Shown piece by piece: positions 8,237 through 15,713 of a DNA stretch of 23,752 nucleotides. Each line of letters opens with the position of its first letter. Positions within the stretch are counted from its first letter, which is position 1. Origin of the DNA: JBLNBN01 sp050260015 (lineage in GTDB: Bacteria; Bacteroidota; Ignavibacteria; Kapaibacteriales; UBA2268); NCBI GenBank assembly GCA_050260015.1, contig JBLNBN010000051.1, positions 1 to 23,752 of the forward strand, read 5' to 3'. The translations under genes were made by a program, and so were the position numbers. The notes below the pieces were generated by a model, which was given only the letters and a program-made list of their open reading frames with translations, was not told the origin of the DNA and searched no databases.

Positions 8237-9121
8237 TTATTCCGCTAAAGGCAATCTCTTCACCATTCCGCCGCGGACGTAACTTATGGGTTGCTCGATG
8301 ATAAACGCGTTCTGGTCGACGCCGATAACTTCGTTCTTTACTTTGGACGTCTCGAGCCGCGTCAGCACTATAAAGATTATATCGATCTTTGAGCCCTCCG
8401 GCGAATAGGCGTCCAGTCCTCGCTTTGCCTTTAGAATAGTCGCTCCGCGCGAAAGCTTGTGCGTTATCACGCGGCGGATTTCCTCGCTTTTCGAGGATAT
8501 TATCATCATGCCGACGTATTCCTCAATCCCCTGCACAACGAAATCCGTGGTTTTAGTGGAGATTAAATAGACAAGGATTGAATACAGCGCGCTTTCGACG
8601 CCAAGCACGAGGGCCGCGACGGAAAATATAGCGATATTGATCGCCATAATAATGCCCCCGATTGAAAAGGGGGTCTTGGAGGACAGGTAAATAGCGAGAA
8701 CTTCCGTCCCGTCCAAAGCTCCGCCGCCCCTGATGGCCAATCCGGTTCCAGCTCCTATAAAGAAGCCGCCGAAAATTGACACGAGCAGCTTATCGGCGGT
8801 CAGCGTAGGCAAATCAATAAAATGAATGCTGACGGCAAGAGCTAAGATAGCGCATAAACTCTTTATGCCGAACATCATCGAGATCTGCTTCCAACCCAAT
8901 ATAATAAAAGGAAGATTGAGCGCTGTCAGCAGAATAGACACTTTAAAGCCGGTCGAGAAAGACGCCAGGATTGAGACGCCCGTCACGCCTCCCTCGATAA
9001 AGTAATTAGGCAAAAGAAAAGCCTTAAGCCCTATCGCCTCGGCAACGACGCCTAAAGCGATATATAAACTGTCAAGAGAAAGCTTAATATTCTTATTGCT
9101 CAGAAGCGCTGGTACCGGCAT
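8237..9121 (-). CDS. YitT family membrane protein (DUF161/DUF2179)
   Basis: A 294-residue protein with about five to six N-terminal transmembrane helices (residues about 15-205). It has family-typical motifs: LLPNYFIEGGVTGVSI, GIKSLCAI, FIGAGTGLAIRGGGALDGTEVLA and GGIIMAINI. A soluble C-terminal DUF2179 domain follows (about 215-290), with ILKAKRGLDAYSPEGSKIDII in outline and DQNAFIIEQP. YitT proteins are widespread and their transported substrate, if any, is not settled. The start has an excellent AAAGGAG 5 nt upstream. The gene begins 38 nt downstream of the ketoacyl synthase gene in the same direction, so the two are likely co-transcribed, although no functional link is known to me. Confidence 0.88.
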   Translation of the reverse strand: MPVPALLSNKNIKLSLDSLYIALGVVAEAIGLKAFLLPNYFIEGGVTGVSILASFSTGFKVSILLTALNLPFIILGWKQISMMFGIKSLCAILALAVSIHFIDLPTLTADKLLVSIFGGFFIGAGTGLAIRGGGALDGTEVLAIYLSSKTPFSIGGIIMAINIAIFSVAALVLGVESALYSILVYLISTKTTDFVVQGIEEYVGMMIISSKSEEIRRVITHKLSRGATILKAKRGLDAYSPEGSKIDIIFIVLTRLETSKVKNEVIGVDQNAFIIEQPISYVRGGMVKRLPLAE

Positions 9122-9159
9122 AGTCTCCTTTCGTTTAAGGCTTCCTTAAGGCTATTATT

Positions 9160-10257
9160 TTATTCAGGCAATTTATAAACCAATGCGTTTATATTCATAC
9201 CGGCCCCGACGGACGCAAAGACGATATTTCGCCCTCGCAACGGGGGGTGCGCTTCTAAATTGCCTTTAGAGAATATATCATAAAGCGTTGGCAGGGTTGC
9301 GACTGATGAATTTCCAAGCCAGGAAATCGTCATCGGCATTAGTTCCGTTATTTTTTCCTTTACGTTTTCCGTCACCCCGTATAGCTCCAGGATTCTCTTC
9401 AGGATTTCCTCGTCCATTTTCTCGTTAGCCTGGTGTATGAGCACTTTGGCTATGTCCTCAATCTTTAAATTGGACTTGTCGACGACTTCCTTTATCAGGT
9501 TGGGCACGTACTGCAGGGCGTACTTATATAGTTTATGTCCGAACATTTTTAAGTATAGGTCGTTTTTCCCGCAATTCGGGTCGTAGGATTTATCCATTCG
9601 AAGCAGCTTAGCGTATTCGAGCGCGTCGCTTCGCGAGCCGTGCGCAATGATGCCGACGGGCGTTTCGCTTTCGCGGGCCTCGAGAACTACGGCCCCGGCG
9701 CCGTCGGCGTAGATCATGCAATCAATGTCGCAAGGATCCGAAATGCGGGAGAGAGTCTCCGCGCCGATAACGAGAGCGCGCTTCGCCTCGCCGCTGCGCA
9801 GGTAGTAATTTGCCTGGATTACCGCCTGGAGCCACCCGGGACAGCCGAACGCTATGTCGTAGGCCACCGTCATCGGGTTGGAAATTCCTAAAAGTTGTTT
9901 TACTCGCGCCGCAATCGAGGGCACGAAGTCCGATCGGCGGTTGTCGCACGCCACGTCGCCAAAGTTATGCGCGACGATTACGTAATCGAGGGATTCTTTA
10001 TCGATCGAGCCGCTCTCCAATGCGTCTTTTGCGGCAAGGTAGGCTATGTCCGAAGCATTTTGATCGTCGCGCGCGTACCTGCGTTCGTTAATTCCCGTGA
10101 TTTCCTGGAATTTCTGTATTATTAGTTCGTTAGATTTTTCAATCCGGTTGAAGTTAGCATCGTAAAATTCATTTTCTAAAAAATCTTTATTGGGTACAAC
10201 CCTTTCCGGGAGGTGGCTGCCGGAAGAAATTATAACGGAATAACGCCCCAGTGACAT
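9160..10257 (-). CDS. beta-ketoacyl-ACP synthase III family protein
   Basis: A 365-residue thiolase-fold condensing enzyme with the FabH-type triad: Cys139 in FGCPGW, His275 in IHQAN and Asn316 in WLGNSSVATLP. The N-terminal SSGSHLPERVVPN and ITGINERR segments are also typical of KAS III. FabH joins a primer acyl-CoA to malonyl-ACP to begin fatty acid synthesis; relatives act in polyketide, resorcinol, quinolone and olefin pathways. Two things argue against this being the housekeeping enzyme. No acyl carrier protein, fabD, fabG or fabF is nearby, and the C terminus (SVGAGMNINALVYK) lacks the usual GFGAG...W ending. A specialised primer or product is therefore possible, but the neighbours do not reveal it. 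Confidence 0.82.
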   Translation of the reverse strand: MSLGRYSVIISSGSHLPERVVPNKDFLENEFYDANFNRIEKSNELIIQKFQEITGINERRYARDDQNASDIAYLAAKDALESGSIDKESLDYVIVAHNFGDVACDNRRSDFVPSIAARVKQLLGISNPMTVAYDIAFGCPGWLQAVIQANYYLRSGEAKRALVIGAETLSRISDPCDIDCMIYADGAGAVVLEARESETPVGIIAHGSRSDALEYAKLLRMDKSYDPNCGKNDLYLKMFGHKLYKYALQYVPNLIKEVVDKSNLKIEDIAKVLIHQANEKMDEEILKRILELYGVTENVKEKITELMPMTISWLGNSSVATLPTLYDIFSKGNLEAHPPLRGRNIVFASVGAGMNINALVYKLPE

Positions 10258-10355
10258 TTTTTTCTACCTTGTCTGTACATTAAAATAATTATGATCTTTT
10301 TTACCGTATTAAAACGTTGCTTATTTCTTTAAATTGTCTATAAAAATTTCTCCTG

Positions 10356-10386
10356 TTTGATTCGAAAGTTTATTTCGTTATACTAT
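10356..10386 (+). promoter_or_regulatory. candidate promoter of the sigma/anti-sigma operon
   Basis: TTTG at 10356-10359, 19 nt of spacer, then TATACTAT at 10379-10386 resembles the Bacteroidota primary-sigma promoter TTTG-N19-21-TAnnTTTG, with the second half only partly matched. It would give a leader of about 10-15 nt before the ATG at 10406. If the operon is autoregulated, the ECF sigma factor could instead recognise sequence in this same region. Confidence 0.35.
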
Positions 10387-10405
10387 TAGAAACGGGACAA
10401 ACTTA

Positions 10406-10996
10406 ATGAAAGATTATACAAAATACTCGGATTTGGAATTGCTGGCTCTGATCTCGGAGGGAGCTCATAGCCGCGACGACGCCTTTAAGGCGGTCTACGT
10501 CCGGTATTCCGCCCAAGTTTGGGGCTATTGCCTTTACCGTTCGGCCAGCCGCCAGGACGCGGAAGAGTTAATGCAAGACGCGTGGCTGAAGTTCTTCGCC
10601 GCCGCTTGCGAAGGAAAAAGAACCGAAAGAATTCTCCCCCTGCTATTTACTATTGCAAGAAATCTTGCGATCGATAGATTTAGAAAACACGAAGCAAAAA
10701 GAAATATTAAAACCGACGACTTTGAAACTTGCGCGTTGGAGCAGATACCAGACCCGGAATGCGTCGAAAACCGCGTTGAACGCGAGGAATTCAATAACCT
10801 GGTTAAGGTGGCTATAAACTATCTCGACGATATCTATAAGGAACCCATGCTGCTTTACTGGTTCGGGCAACTCGATTATAAAGAAATCGCCGCCGTTTGC
10901 AAGGAAAACGAAGCATGCATACGTATGCGCATTACGCGCGCTTACAAAAAATTGGCCGACCTCCTAAAGCCGGTATTAACAGAAAGAAAAGGATAA
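10406..10996 (+). CDS. ECF-type RNA polymerase sigma factor
   Basis: A 196-residue sigma-70 family protein with only regions 2 and 4. Region 2 spans about residues 25-90, with RQDAEELMQDAWLKFFA and the -10 recognition helix TIARNLAIDRFRKHEAK. Region 4 spans about 140-192, with LLYWFGQLDYKEIAAVCKEN and a recognition helix around ACIRMRITRAYKKL. It directs RNA polymerase to promoters of an envelope-response regulon. The next gene starts 7 nt past the stop and encodes its predicted anti-sigma factor, which is the usual arrangement. The start is supported by GGGAC 7 nt upstream. Target genes cannot be named from this window beyond probable autoregulation of the three-gene operon. Confidence 0.9.
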   Translation: MKDYTKYSDLELLALISEGAHSRDDAFKAVYVRYSAQVWGYCLYRSASRQDAEELMQDAWLKFFAAACEGKRTERILPLLFTIARNLAIDRFRKHEAKRNIKTDDFETCALEQIPDPECVENRVEREEFNNLVKVAINYLDDIYKEPMLLYWFGQLDYKEIAAVCKENEACIRMRITRAYKKLADLLKPVLTERKG

Positions 10997-11003
10997 CCCA
11001 GTT

Positions 11004-12185
11004 ATGGAAAATAGATCAGAAATTATTACGGATTACCTTACTGGCAGGCTCGGGCGCGACGAGGAAGAGAAGCTTTTCGAATCGTTCTCCTACGACGCCG
11101 GGCTACGCGAGGAGTTCCGCAACGCACTGGAAATTGATCGCGCGATGCGGGCGACGGCAAAATCCTTCTCGCCGCCCGTGAACGTTACCGACGCGATTTT
11201 TTCAGCGATAGAGAAAAGCCCCGTCGTGGGCACGGCCAGCCCCTCGGGTTGGCCGATAGGATTTAATTGGTTGGGAGGGATTATCTCCGCGGCAGTCGGC
11301 GCAATAATCGCATCGACCATTATATATTTTGCATACGACTTTGGCGGGACGCAGCGACTGGAAAGCGGGAAAGTAGCAAAATCGACTCAGCTCGCCTCTA
11401 TCCCCAATCGCCGGAATTCCTCGCCGGAACGGGCAAACTCGATCGTAAATCGGGACGGAAGTATTGGAAAGACTGGCCGCGACAAGTCTTTCGGTCCCGT
11501 GCCAAATCCAACTAACCTGAGCCCGGAACAATCAATCGTCGACGAAATTCAAACGAGCGCGCTCTACGCGACGCGAACAATTTCGCAAAGCCCCGCCTTC
11601 CTCCACGGGAACGGCGGCCAAATTCTAAACCGCGCGGAGCCGCGGGGAATCGAGCGACCGGACTTATCGGATTATGAGCTTAATGAAAATGGAAAGCTCT
11701 ATTGGATCTCGGCCGAATTCCGGGGTTCGCTAACGAAGAGCATCCCAGAGCAAACGATCAACCCGGAAAAATTCAACCCGCTAAATAATTTTTCCGCGGC
11801 CGTTTACTGGCGCTCAAGCGATGAATTCCATATCGGCGCCGAAGCGCGGCAGGAAACGTTTTTCCTCCGCTACGAAGGAACCGACGCTAACGGTTATCGA
11901 ATAAAGTACGAGCAGACCCCAAACATTACTACCTTCGGCCTCTCCGCCAGGTATTTCCCTGCAAGGTTAAGATTAAACGACTGGAAGCCCTTCGCGCAGC
12001 TGTCGCTCGGCTCGTCGCGGTACGGCTCCAGCGTTCGCCCCGGGCTGGGCTGCGCCTACGACCTCGCGCCGAGATGGGCTATGACCCTCTCCGGCGAATG
12101 GAGCGCCTTCTTTTTCACTCATCAATCAAGCAATTTTCGAGCTAATAAATTAAACTTGAATTACGGTATTAACTTTAAGTTCTAG
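11004..12185 (+). CDS. predicted dual membrane-spanning anti-sigma factor
   Basis: A 393-residue protein with three parts. Residues 1-70 are a charged helical domain (IITDYLTGRLGRDEEEKLFE) like the cytoplasmic N terminus of Bacteroidota anti-sigma factors, without a zinc HxxxCxxC motif. Residues about 89-110 form one transmembrane helix (LGGIISAAVGAIIASTIIYF). Residues 111-225 are a polar, Pro/Ser/Asn-rich linker. Residues about 230-393 show some eight alternating amphipathic strands, including KLYWISAEFRGSL, FHIGAEARQETFFLRY, KPFAQLSLGSSRY and RWAMTLSGEWSAFFF, ending in LNLNYGINFKF with a terminal Phe as in outer-membrane barrels. This matches the Dma architecture reported from Bacteroides thetaiotaomicron (anti-sigma proteins crossing both membranes), as I recall it. 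Inferred role: hold the upstream sigma factor until an outer-membrane signal is sensed. Confidence 0.75.
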   Translation: MENRSEIITDYLTGRLGRDEEEKLFESFSYDAGLREEFRNALEIDRAMRATAKSFSPPVNVTDAIFSAIEKSPVVGTASPSGWPIGFNWLGGIISAAVGAIIASTIIYFAYDFGGTQRLESGKVAKSTQLASIPNRRNSSPERANSIVNRDGSIGKTGRDKSFGPVPNPTNLSPEQSIVDEIQTSALYATRTISQSPAFLHGNGGQILNRAEPRGIERPDLSDYELNENGKLYWISAEFRGSLTKSIPEQTINPEKFNPLNNFSAAVYWRSSDEFHIGAEARQETFFLRYEGTDANGYRIKYEQTPNITTFGLSARYFPARLRLNDWKPFAQLSLGSSRYGSSVRPGLGCAYDLAPRWAMTLSGEWSAFFFTHQSSNFRANKLNLNYGINFKF

Positions 12186-12193
12186 GAGGTATT

Positions 12194-13237
12194 ATGAAGA
12201 GTCTATGGGCGGCCCTTGCCCTTATTTCAGCCGTACTATTTGCCGGGTGCGAAGACGCGATCAAATCAGATCCGGATAAGATCGAGAAAAGAGCGGATTT
12301 TGGAATTATTAAATCAGAGCAAACAAAGGACGTAATTATGCCCCTTTCTGTCGGGAGGAAGTGGTATTACGTAGAAACTGACTACGACGTAAACGGGGAG
12401 GTCTCCTATACGGGCTACGATTCCATAGTCGTATTGAGCGAGGTGTCGTTGCACGGTGAAAAGTGGTTCCACGTGCAGTTATTATCGGAAGGCGATTACG
12501 ACTCTAAAGACTCTTTCGCGTTGATGACCAACACGTCTACTGGCCTATGGTTTAAGTCTTGCGACACATGCGACGCAACGCTTTCGCTTATGGCTCAATA
12601 TCCGCTAAAGAATAGTCCATACCTTATAGGCAAGGCCTCCGACTTGATGCCCGGTGAATTTTTACCATGGTCGGAGAAGGACGGGCAACTGTACGCCAGG
12701 GTTGCTCCATTTAACAATGAATTGATCGGCGACAAGAATCGTTCCGGCTTAAAGTACGAGTATTACGCCAAGGACCTGAAGAGTTCGGCCGCGGAGTACG
12801 TCCTCTTTAGCGATTACTTTACGGAAAACTTCGGTATAGTTAAACAAATCAATTATACAAGCCCCGTCTTCCCGTCCGCAAAAACCGTTTTCAGCGCCGT
12901 AGAGAAGCTCGAGCCGCCGGAAGACCCTGTCCTTATTACGCCGGACAGCATTGCTTGGGGGATACAAGGTTACATCGGCGATATCGATTCCACCGTAACA
13001 ATAGCGACCAACGTCTCGAATCACACAACGGCTACGATCAATAGCATACTGGTTTCGGGCGACGTTGATATAACGATAAAGTCCCCGCTTAACTTTCCCG
13101 TATCGATATCTCCCGGGGAGCATTTAGTCCTAATTATATCTATTAAGAAGCAGCATCAGGGCAACTTCAATGGGAAATTAACTCTTGTCACCTCGGTCGG
13201 AGATTTCGAAATGCCTGTCATCGGATATTATTTGTAA
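12194..13237 (+). CDS. lipoprotein with C-terminal Ig-like domain, paralogue of the 22527 gene
   Basis: A 347-residue lipoprotein (lipobox LFAGC, Cys19, then acidic ED). I do not recognise a named family. Residues 36-60 align without gaps to the lipoprotein at 22527-23237: FGxIKxxQxxxVIMPLxVGxxW. Similarity continues through VLSE, WFxV, LMTNTxxGLW and a YPL motif near residue 137. The first ~240 residues thus form a shared domain. A C-terminal extension (about 255-347) alternates beta strands (TVTIATNVSNHTTATINSIL, LNFPVSISPGEHLVLIIS, GKLTLVTSVGDFEMPVIG) and looks like the ASH/HYDIN-type Ig fold; the paralogue lacks it. A CDTC pair at 123-126 is also absent from the paralogue. The gene is 8 nt after the anti-sigma gene with AGGAGG before its ATG, so it belongs to the sigma operon. 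Confidence 0.8.
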   Translation: MKSLWAALALISAVLFAGCEDAIKSDPDKIEKRADFGIIKSEQTKDVIMPLSVGRKWYYVETDYDVNGEVSYTGYDSIVVLSEVSLHGEKWFHVQLLSEGDYDSKDSFALMTNTSTGLWFKSCDTCDATLSLMAQYPLKNSPYLIGKASDLMPGEFLPWSEKDGQLYARVAPFNNELIGDKNRSGLKYEYYAKDLKSSAAEYVLFSDYFTENFGIVKQINYTSPVFPSAKTVFSAVEKLEPPEDPVLITPDSIAWGIQGYIGDIDSTVTIATNVSNHTTATINSILVSGDVDITIKSPLNFPVSISPGEHLVLIISIKKQHQGNFNGKLTLVTSVGDFEMPVIGYYL

Positions 13238-13260
13238 AAACTACGGGGAATTATCTATTG

Positions 13261-13292
13261 AAAAGAGCGCGTCGATGAGATGCGCTCTTTTT
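13261..13292 (+). terminator. rho-independent terminator of the sigma operon
   Basis: A perfect 10-bp stem, AAAAGAGCGC (13261-13270) with GCGCTCTTTT (13282-13291), has an 11-nt loop and runs into a T tract. It is 23 nt past the lipoprotein stop and separates the sigma operon from the GH51 gene. Confidence 0.85.
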
Positions 13293-13364
13293 GGTTGTAG
13301 ATCAATTTTATTATATAATTTATCCGCACGTAATTTCTGATAAATTGCCTTTTAAAAGCTTCGG

Positions 13365-13382
13365 TTCGGTTACTTGACCGAA
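13365..13382 (+). promoter_or_regulatory. hairpin or operator-like dyad upstream of GH51
   Basis: TTCGGT (13365-13370), a 6-nt loop and ACCGAA (13377-13382) form a perfect dyad, with an overlapping extra TTCGGT copy starting at 13360. It lies about 95 nt upstream of the GH51 start in otherwise AT-rich DNA, in a position suited to a repressor or activator site. No regulator gene is adjacent. Confidence 0.3.
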
Positions 13383-13476
13383 TTAATCAATTTATATATT
13401 CGCTTGTTTTTTGTTTGATTATTCGTATTTTATGACCTTGGTTATATTCTATGTAAATACAAATAATAATCTTATC

Positions 13477-15690
13477 ATGAAAAGAACGATTCTCCTTTTC
13501 TTTCTGCTCGCTTCGCCGCTACTTTCCGAAATGAAGTACGCATCCATAACGCTGGACACCATAAATTACTCCAAAATCGAACACCGAAGCCGACTCTTCG
13601 GCTGCTTTTTTGAGTTTATGCACGACTTTATAAACGGCGAGAATGGGCTATGGGCGCAGGAACTCTACGACAGGGGATTCGATCATTACAAGAACGCTAA
13701 CTTTTCAATGATGTGGGAGCCGCTCAATTATCAATCCAATACCAGCGTAAAGCTTACGTACGGCGGCTACAACGAGAACGGCGAGTATTACCAGAATATC
13801 TCGAGCGAGCAGGATTACTTAGTCGGGCTAAAGCAAAACATTTATTTCGATACCGATAAAGGCGGCGATTTCTATATTTACCTTAAAAACAACTACGGCT
13901 CGCCTTCGAAATTCGCCCTGCGCATTCTCTCGCAGGCTGATAAATCCATTCTATTTTCTGATAGCGTCATCGTTTCCGACGGAAGCTGGAAGAAGTATAG
14001 TCTAACGGTCCCGCCATTCATTTCAGACAACAGGATTTCAGTCGCACTATGCATTATCGGCAAGGGAGATATCGACCTGGACGAGGCTTCGTTTATGCCG
14101 TCGGACAATGTAAACGGCGTACGCAAGGAATTCTTCGATATATTCGCCGCGTGGCGCCCGGGGGTAATCCGCTACCCCGGCGGATGGTTCTCGGATACGT
14201 ATCTCTGCCATCCTGATTATATGATTGGGGATATTGACAAGAGAAAATCGCCCCAATTAATGGGGAGCGATTATCAGCGATTAGATTTCGGCATTAACGA
14301 ATTTATGACGTTCTGCCATAGCATAGGCGCGGAGGCGCACATGGTGGTCAATCTCCGCGAAGCTCCCCCGGAGGAAGCCGCCGATTGGGTGGACTACTGC
14401 AACGGCGACAGCACGACGGAATACGGCAGGAAAAGAATAGCCGACGGGCATCCCAAGCCTTACAACGTGCGATACTGGGAAATTGGGAACGAGCAGTGGG
14501 AAGCCGATTATATGCTGCCCCGCTATGCGGAAAGGTTCGACGCGATGTATCCCCGCGATACGAATATCTACGGCATAGTCGACGGCGATATGTGGCAGGG
14601 CAAGACGTTCTTTAATAAAGTAATGAATTACTTAGGGCCGAAATGCCGTTTATACGGCTGGCACCCCTATATGACATTGGACAAGAAATTCATGGATACT
14701 AAGGATTCTGCCCACACATATAATTTAGTTATGGGAGTCGTATCCTTAGTTGATGGCTTTATGAACGATCACGAAAAATACCTGTACGAAAATAATTTAT
14801 ATCCCTTCGCCAAGCAGGCCATAACGGAGCATTGCCTGCTCTGGGGCCCATTGAATGGTAAGGACACTACCTGGAGAAATTCAACTCTTGAAGCGGGACT
14901 CTACCAGGCTGGCACGCTCATAACCGTGCTGAAGCGCTTTAAGACAATGGAGCTCTACGAAAAAACTTTTGGCTACGGGCATATTAAAATCGGGTATAAC
15001 AAAAGCGGAAAGCGGGTGATCTACCCGACGCCGTTCCATACGGTAACGGAGTTTATGGCTCGCAATAGCGGGGATATTCTTTACAATCCGCAGGTTAATT
15101 CTCCTACTATGCCTGTTGGACTCTACAACGGGGACGTTATTTGGGACATACCCGCCTTGGAAGTCCTCGCCTCTTCTCAAGCCGATACGCTCTATATTTA
15201 TTTATTGAATAAGCATTTTACCGATAGCATGGCAGTTTCCCTTACGCAAGCCTTTGAGCTTGATACCGCAATGACGCAAGCTTACGAGATGAACTCGGCA
15301 AGCCTCTACGATTATAACACGCCGGACGAGCCTGATAAAATTTCCTTCCGGGAAGTAAACGCCAAGAATGTTGAGAACCTGGTAGTTGGACCGCGCTCCG
15401 TCTATGTTATTAAATCTCACTTTAAAAGCGTAAAGGATACGGCGTTCGTGAATGACGTTATTTCCTTTGGCCCCAACCCGGCGGAGAATTATTTAAAAGT
15501 CTCTATTTCCGGCAGGGATAGGATTCAAACCCTAATCGTTTACGATCAATTTGGGGATAGAATGATATCCAGATTTAATGTGGATTCAAATGAATCAATC
15601 TTAAATTTAGGAACATTGGCCCCGGGCTTTTATATCGTCGAGGTTACCTCGAGCAAGTTAAAAAGATCCTTTAAATTCGTAAAAAGTTAA
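13477..15690 (+). CDS. GH51 alpha-L-arabinofuranosidase with T9SS sorting domain
   Basis: A 737-residue secreted glycosidase. The ATG at 13477 is chosen because it opens a signal peptide (MKRTILLFFLLASPLLSE); the frame extends upstream only through a TTG and an unlikely leader. Residues about 25-95 begin the arabinofuranosidase fold (HRSRLFGCFFEFMHD). About 100-210 is a CBM4/9-like beta-sandwich insert (SDGSWKKYSLTVPP, KGDIDLDEASF). The catalytic barrel follows, with GVIRYPGGWFSDTY, acid/base Glu339 in WEIGNE and nucleophile Glu451 in AITEHCLLWGP. The last ~80 residues are a type A T9SS C-terminal domain (FGPNPAENYLKVSI, APGFYIVEVTSSK, RSFKFVKS). It should release arabinose from arabinan or arabinoxylan outside the cell. 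There is no clear Shine-Dalgarno and no transporter or other glycosidase next to it. Family assignment is strong; arabinose specificity is inferred. Confidence 0.88.
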   Translation: MKRTILLFFLLASPLLSEMKYASITLDTINYSKIEHRSRLFGCFFEFMHDFINGENGLWAQELYDRGFDHYKNANFSMMWEPLNYQSNTSVKLTYGGYNENGEYYQNISSEQDYLVGLKQNIYFDTDKGGDFYIYLKNNYGSPSKFALRILSQADKSILFSDSVIVSDGSWKKYSLTVPPFISDNRISVALCIIGKGDIDLDEASFMPSDNVNGVRKEFFDIFAAWRPGVIRYPGGWFSDTYLCHPDYMIGDIDKRKSPQLMGSDYQRLDFGINEFMTFCHSIGAEAHMVVNLREAPPEEAADWVDYCNGDSTTEYGRKRIADGHPKPYNVRYWEIGNEQWEADYMLPRYAERFDAMYPRDTNIYGIVDGDMWQGKTFFNKVMNYLGPKCRLYGWHPYMTLDKKFMDTKDSAHTYNLVMGVVSLVDGFMNDHEKYLYENNLYPFAKQAITEHCLLWGPLNGKDTTWRNSTLEAGLYQAGTLITVLKRFKTMELYEKTFGYGHIKIGYNKSGKRVIYPTPFHTVTEFMARNSGDILYNPQVNSPTMPVGLYNGDVIWDIPALEVLASSQADTLYIYLLNKHFTDSMAVSLTQAFELDTAMTQAYEMNSASLYDYNTPDEPDKISFREVNAKNVENLVVGPRSVYVIKSHFKSVKDTAFVNDVISFGPNPAENYLKVSISGRDRIQTLIVYDQFGDRMISRFNVDSNESILNLGTLAPGFYIVEVTSSKLKRSFKFVKS

Positions 15691-15697
15691 AGCTAAA

Positions 15698-15713
15698 CTG
15701 ATTGATTAATCAG
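15698..15713. other. small hairpin between convergent genes
   Basis: CTGATT (15698-15703), loop GATT and AATCAG (15708-15713) form a 6-bp dyad in the 19-nt gap between the GH51 gene and the convergent glycosyltransferase gene, overlapping the latter's TGA stop. There is no T tract, so termination is doubtful. Confidence 0.25.

Noticed and set aside
9137..9151. TTAAGG-CTT-CCTTAA dyad between the ketoacyl synthase and YitT genes
   Set aside because: Short, with a 3-nt loop and no T tract on the coding strand. It looks too weak to be a terminator and is probably part of a leader.
13411..13476. Upstream extension of the GH51 frame to a TTG at 13411
   Set aside because: It would place 22 unlikely residues before a clear signal peptide; the ATG at 13477 fits secretion.
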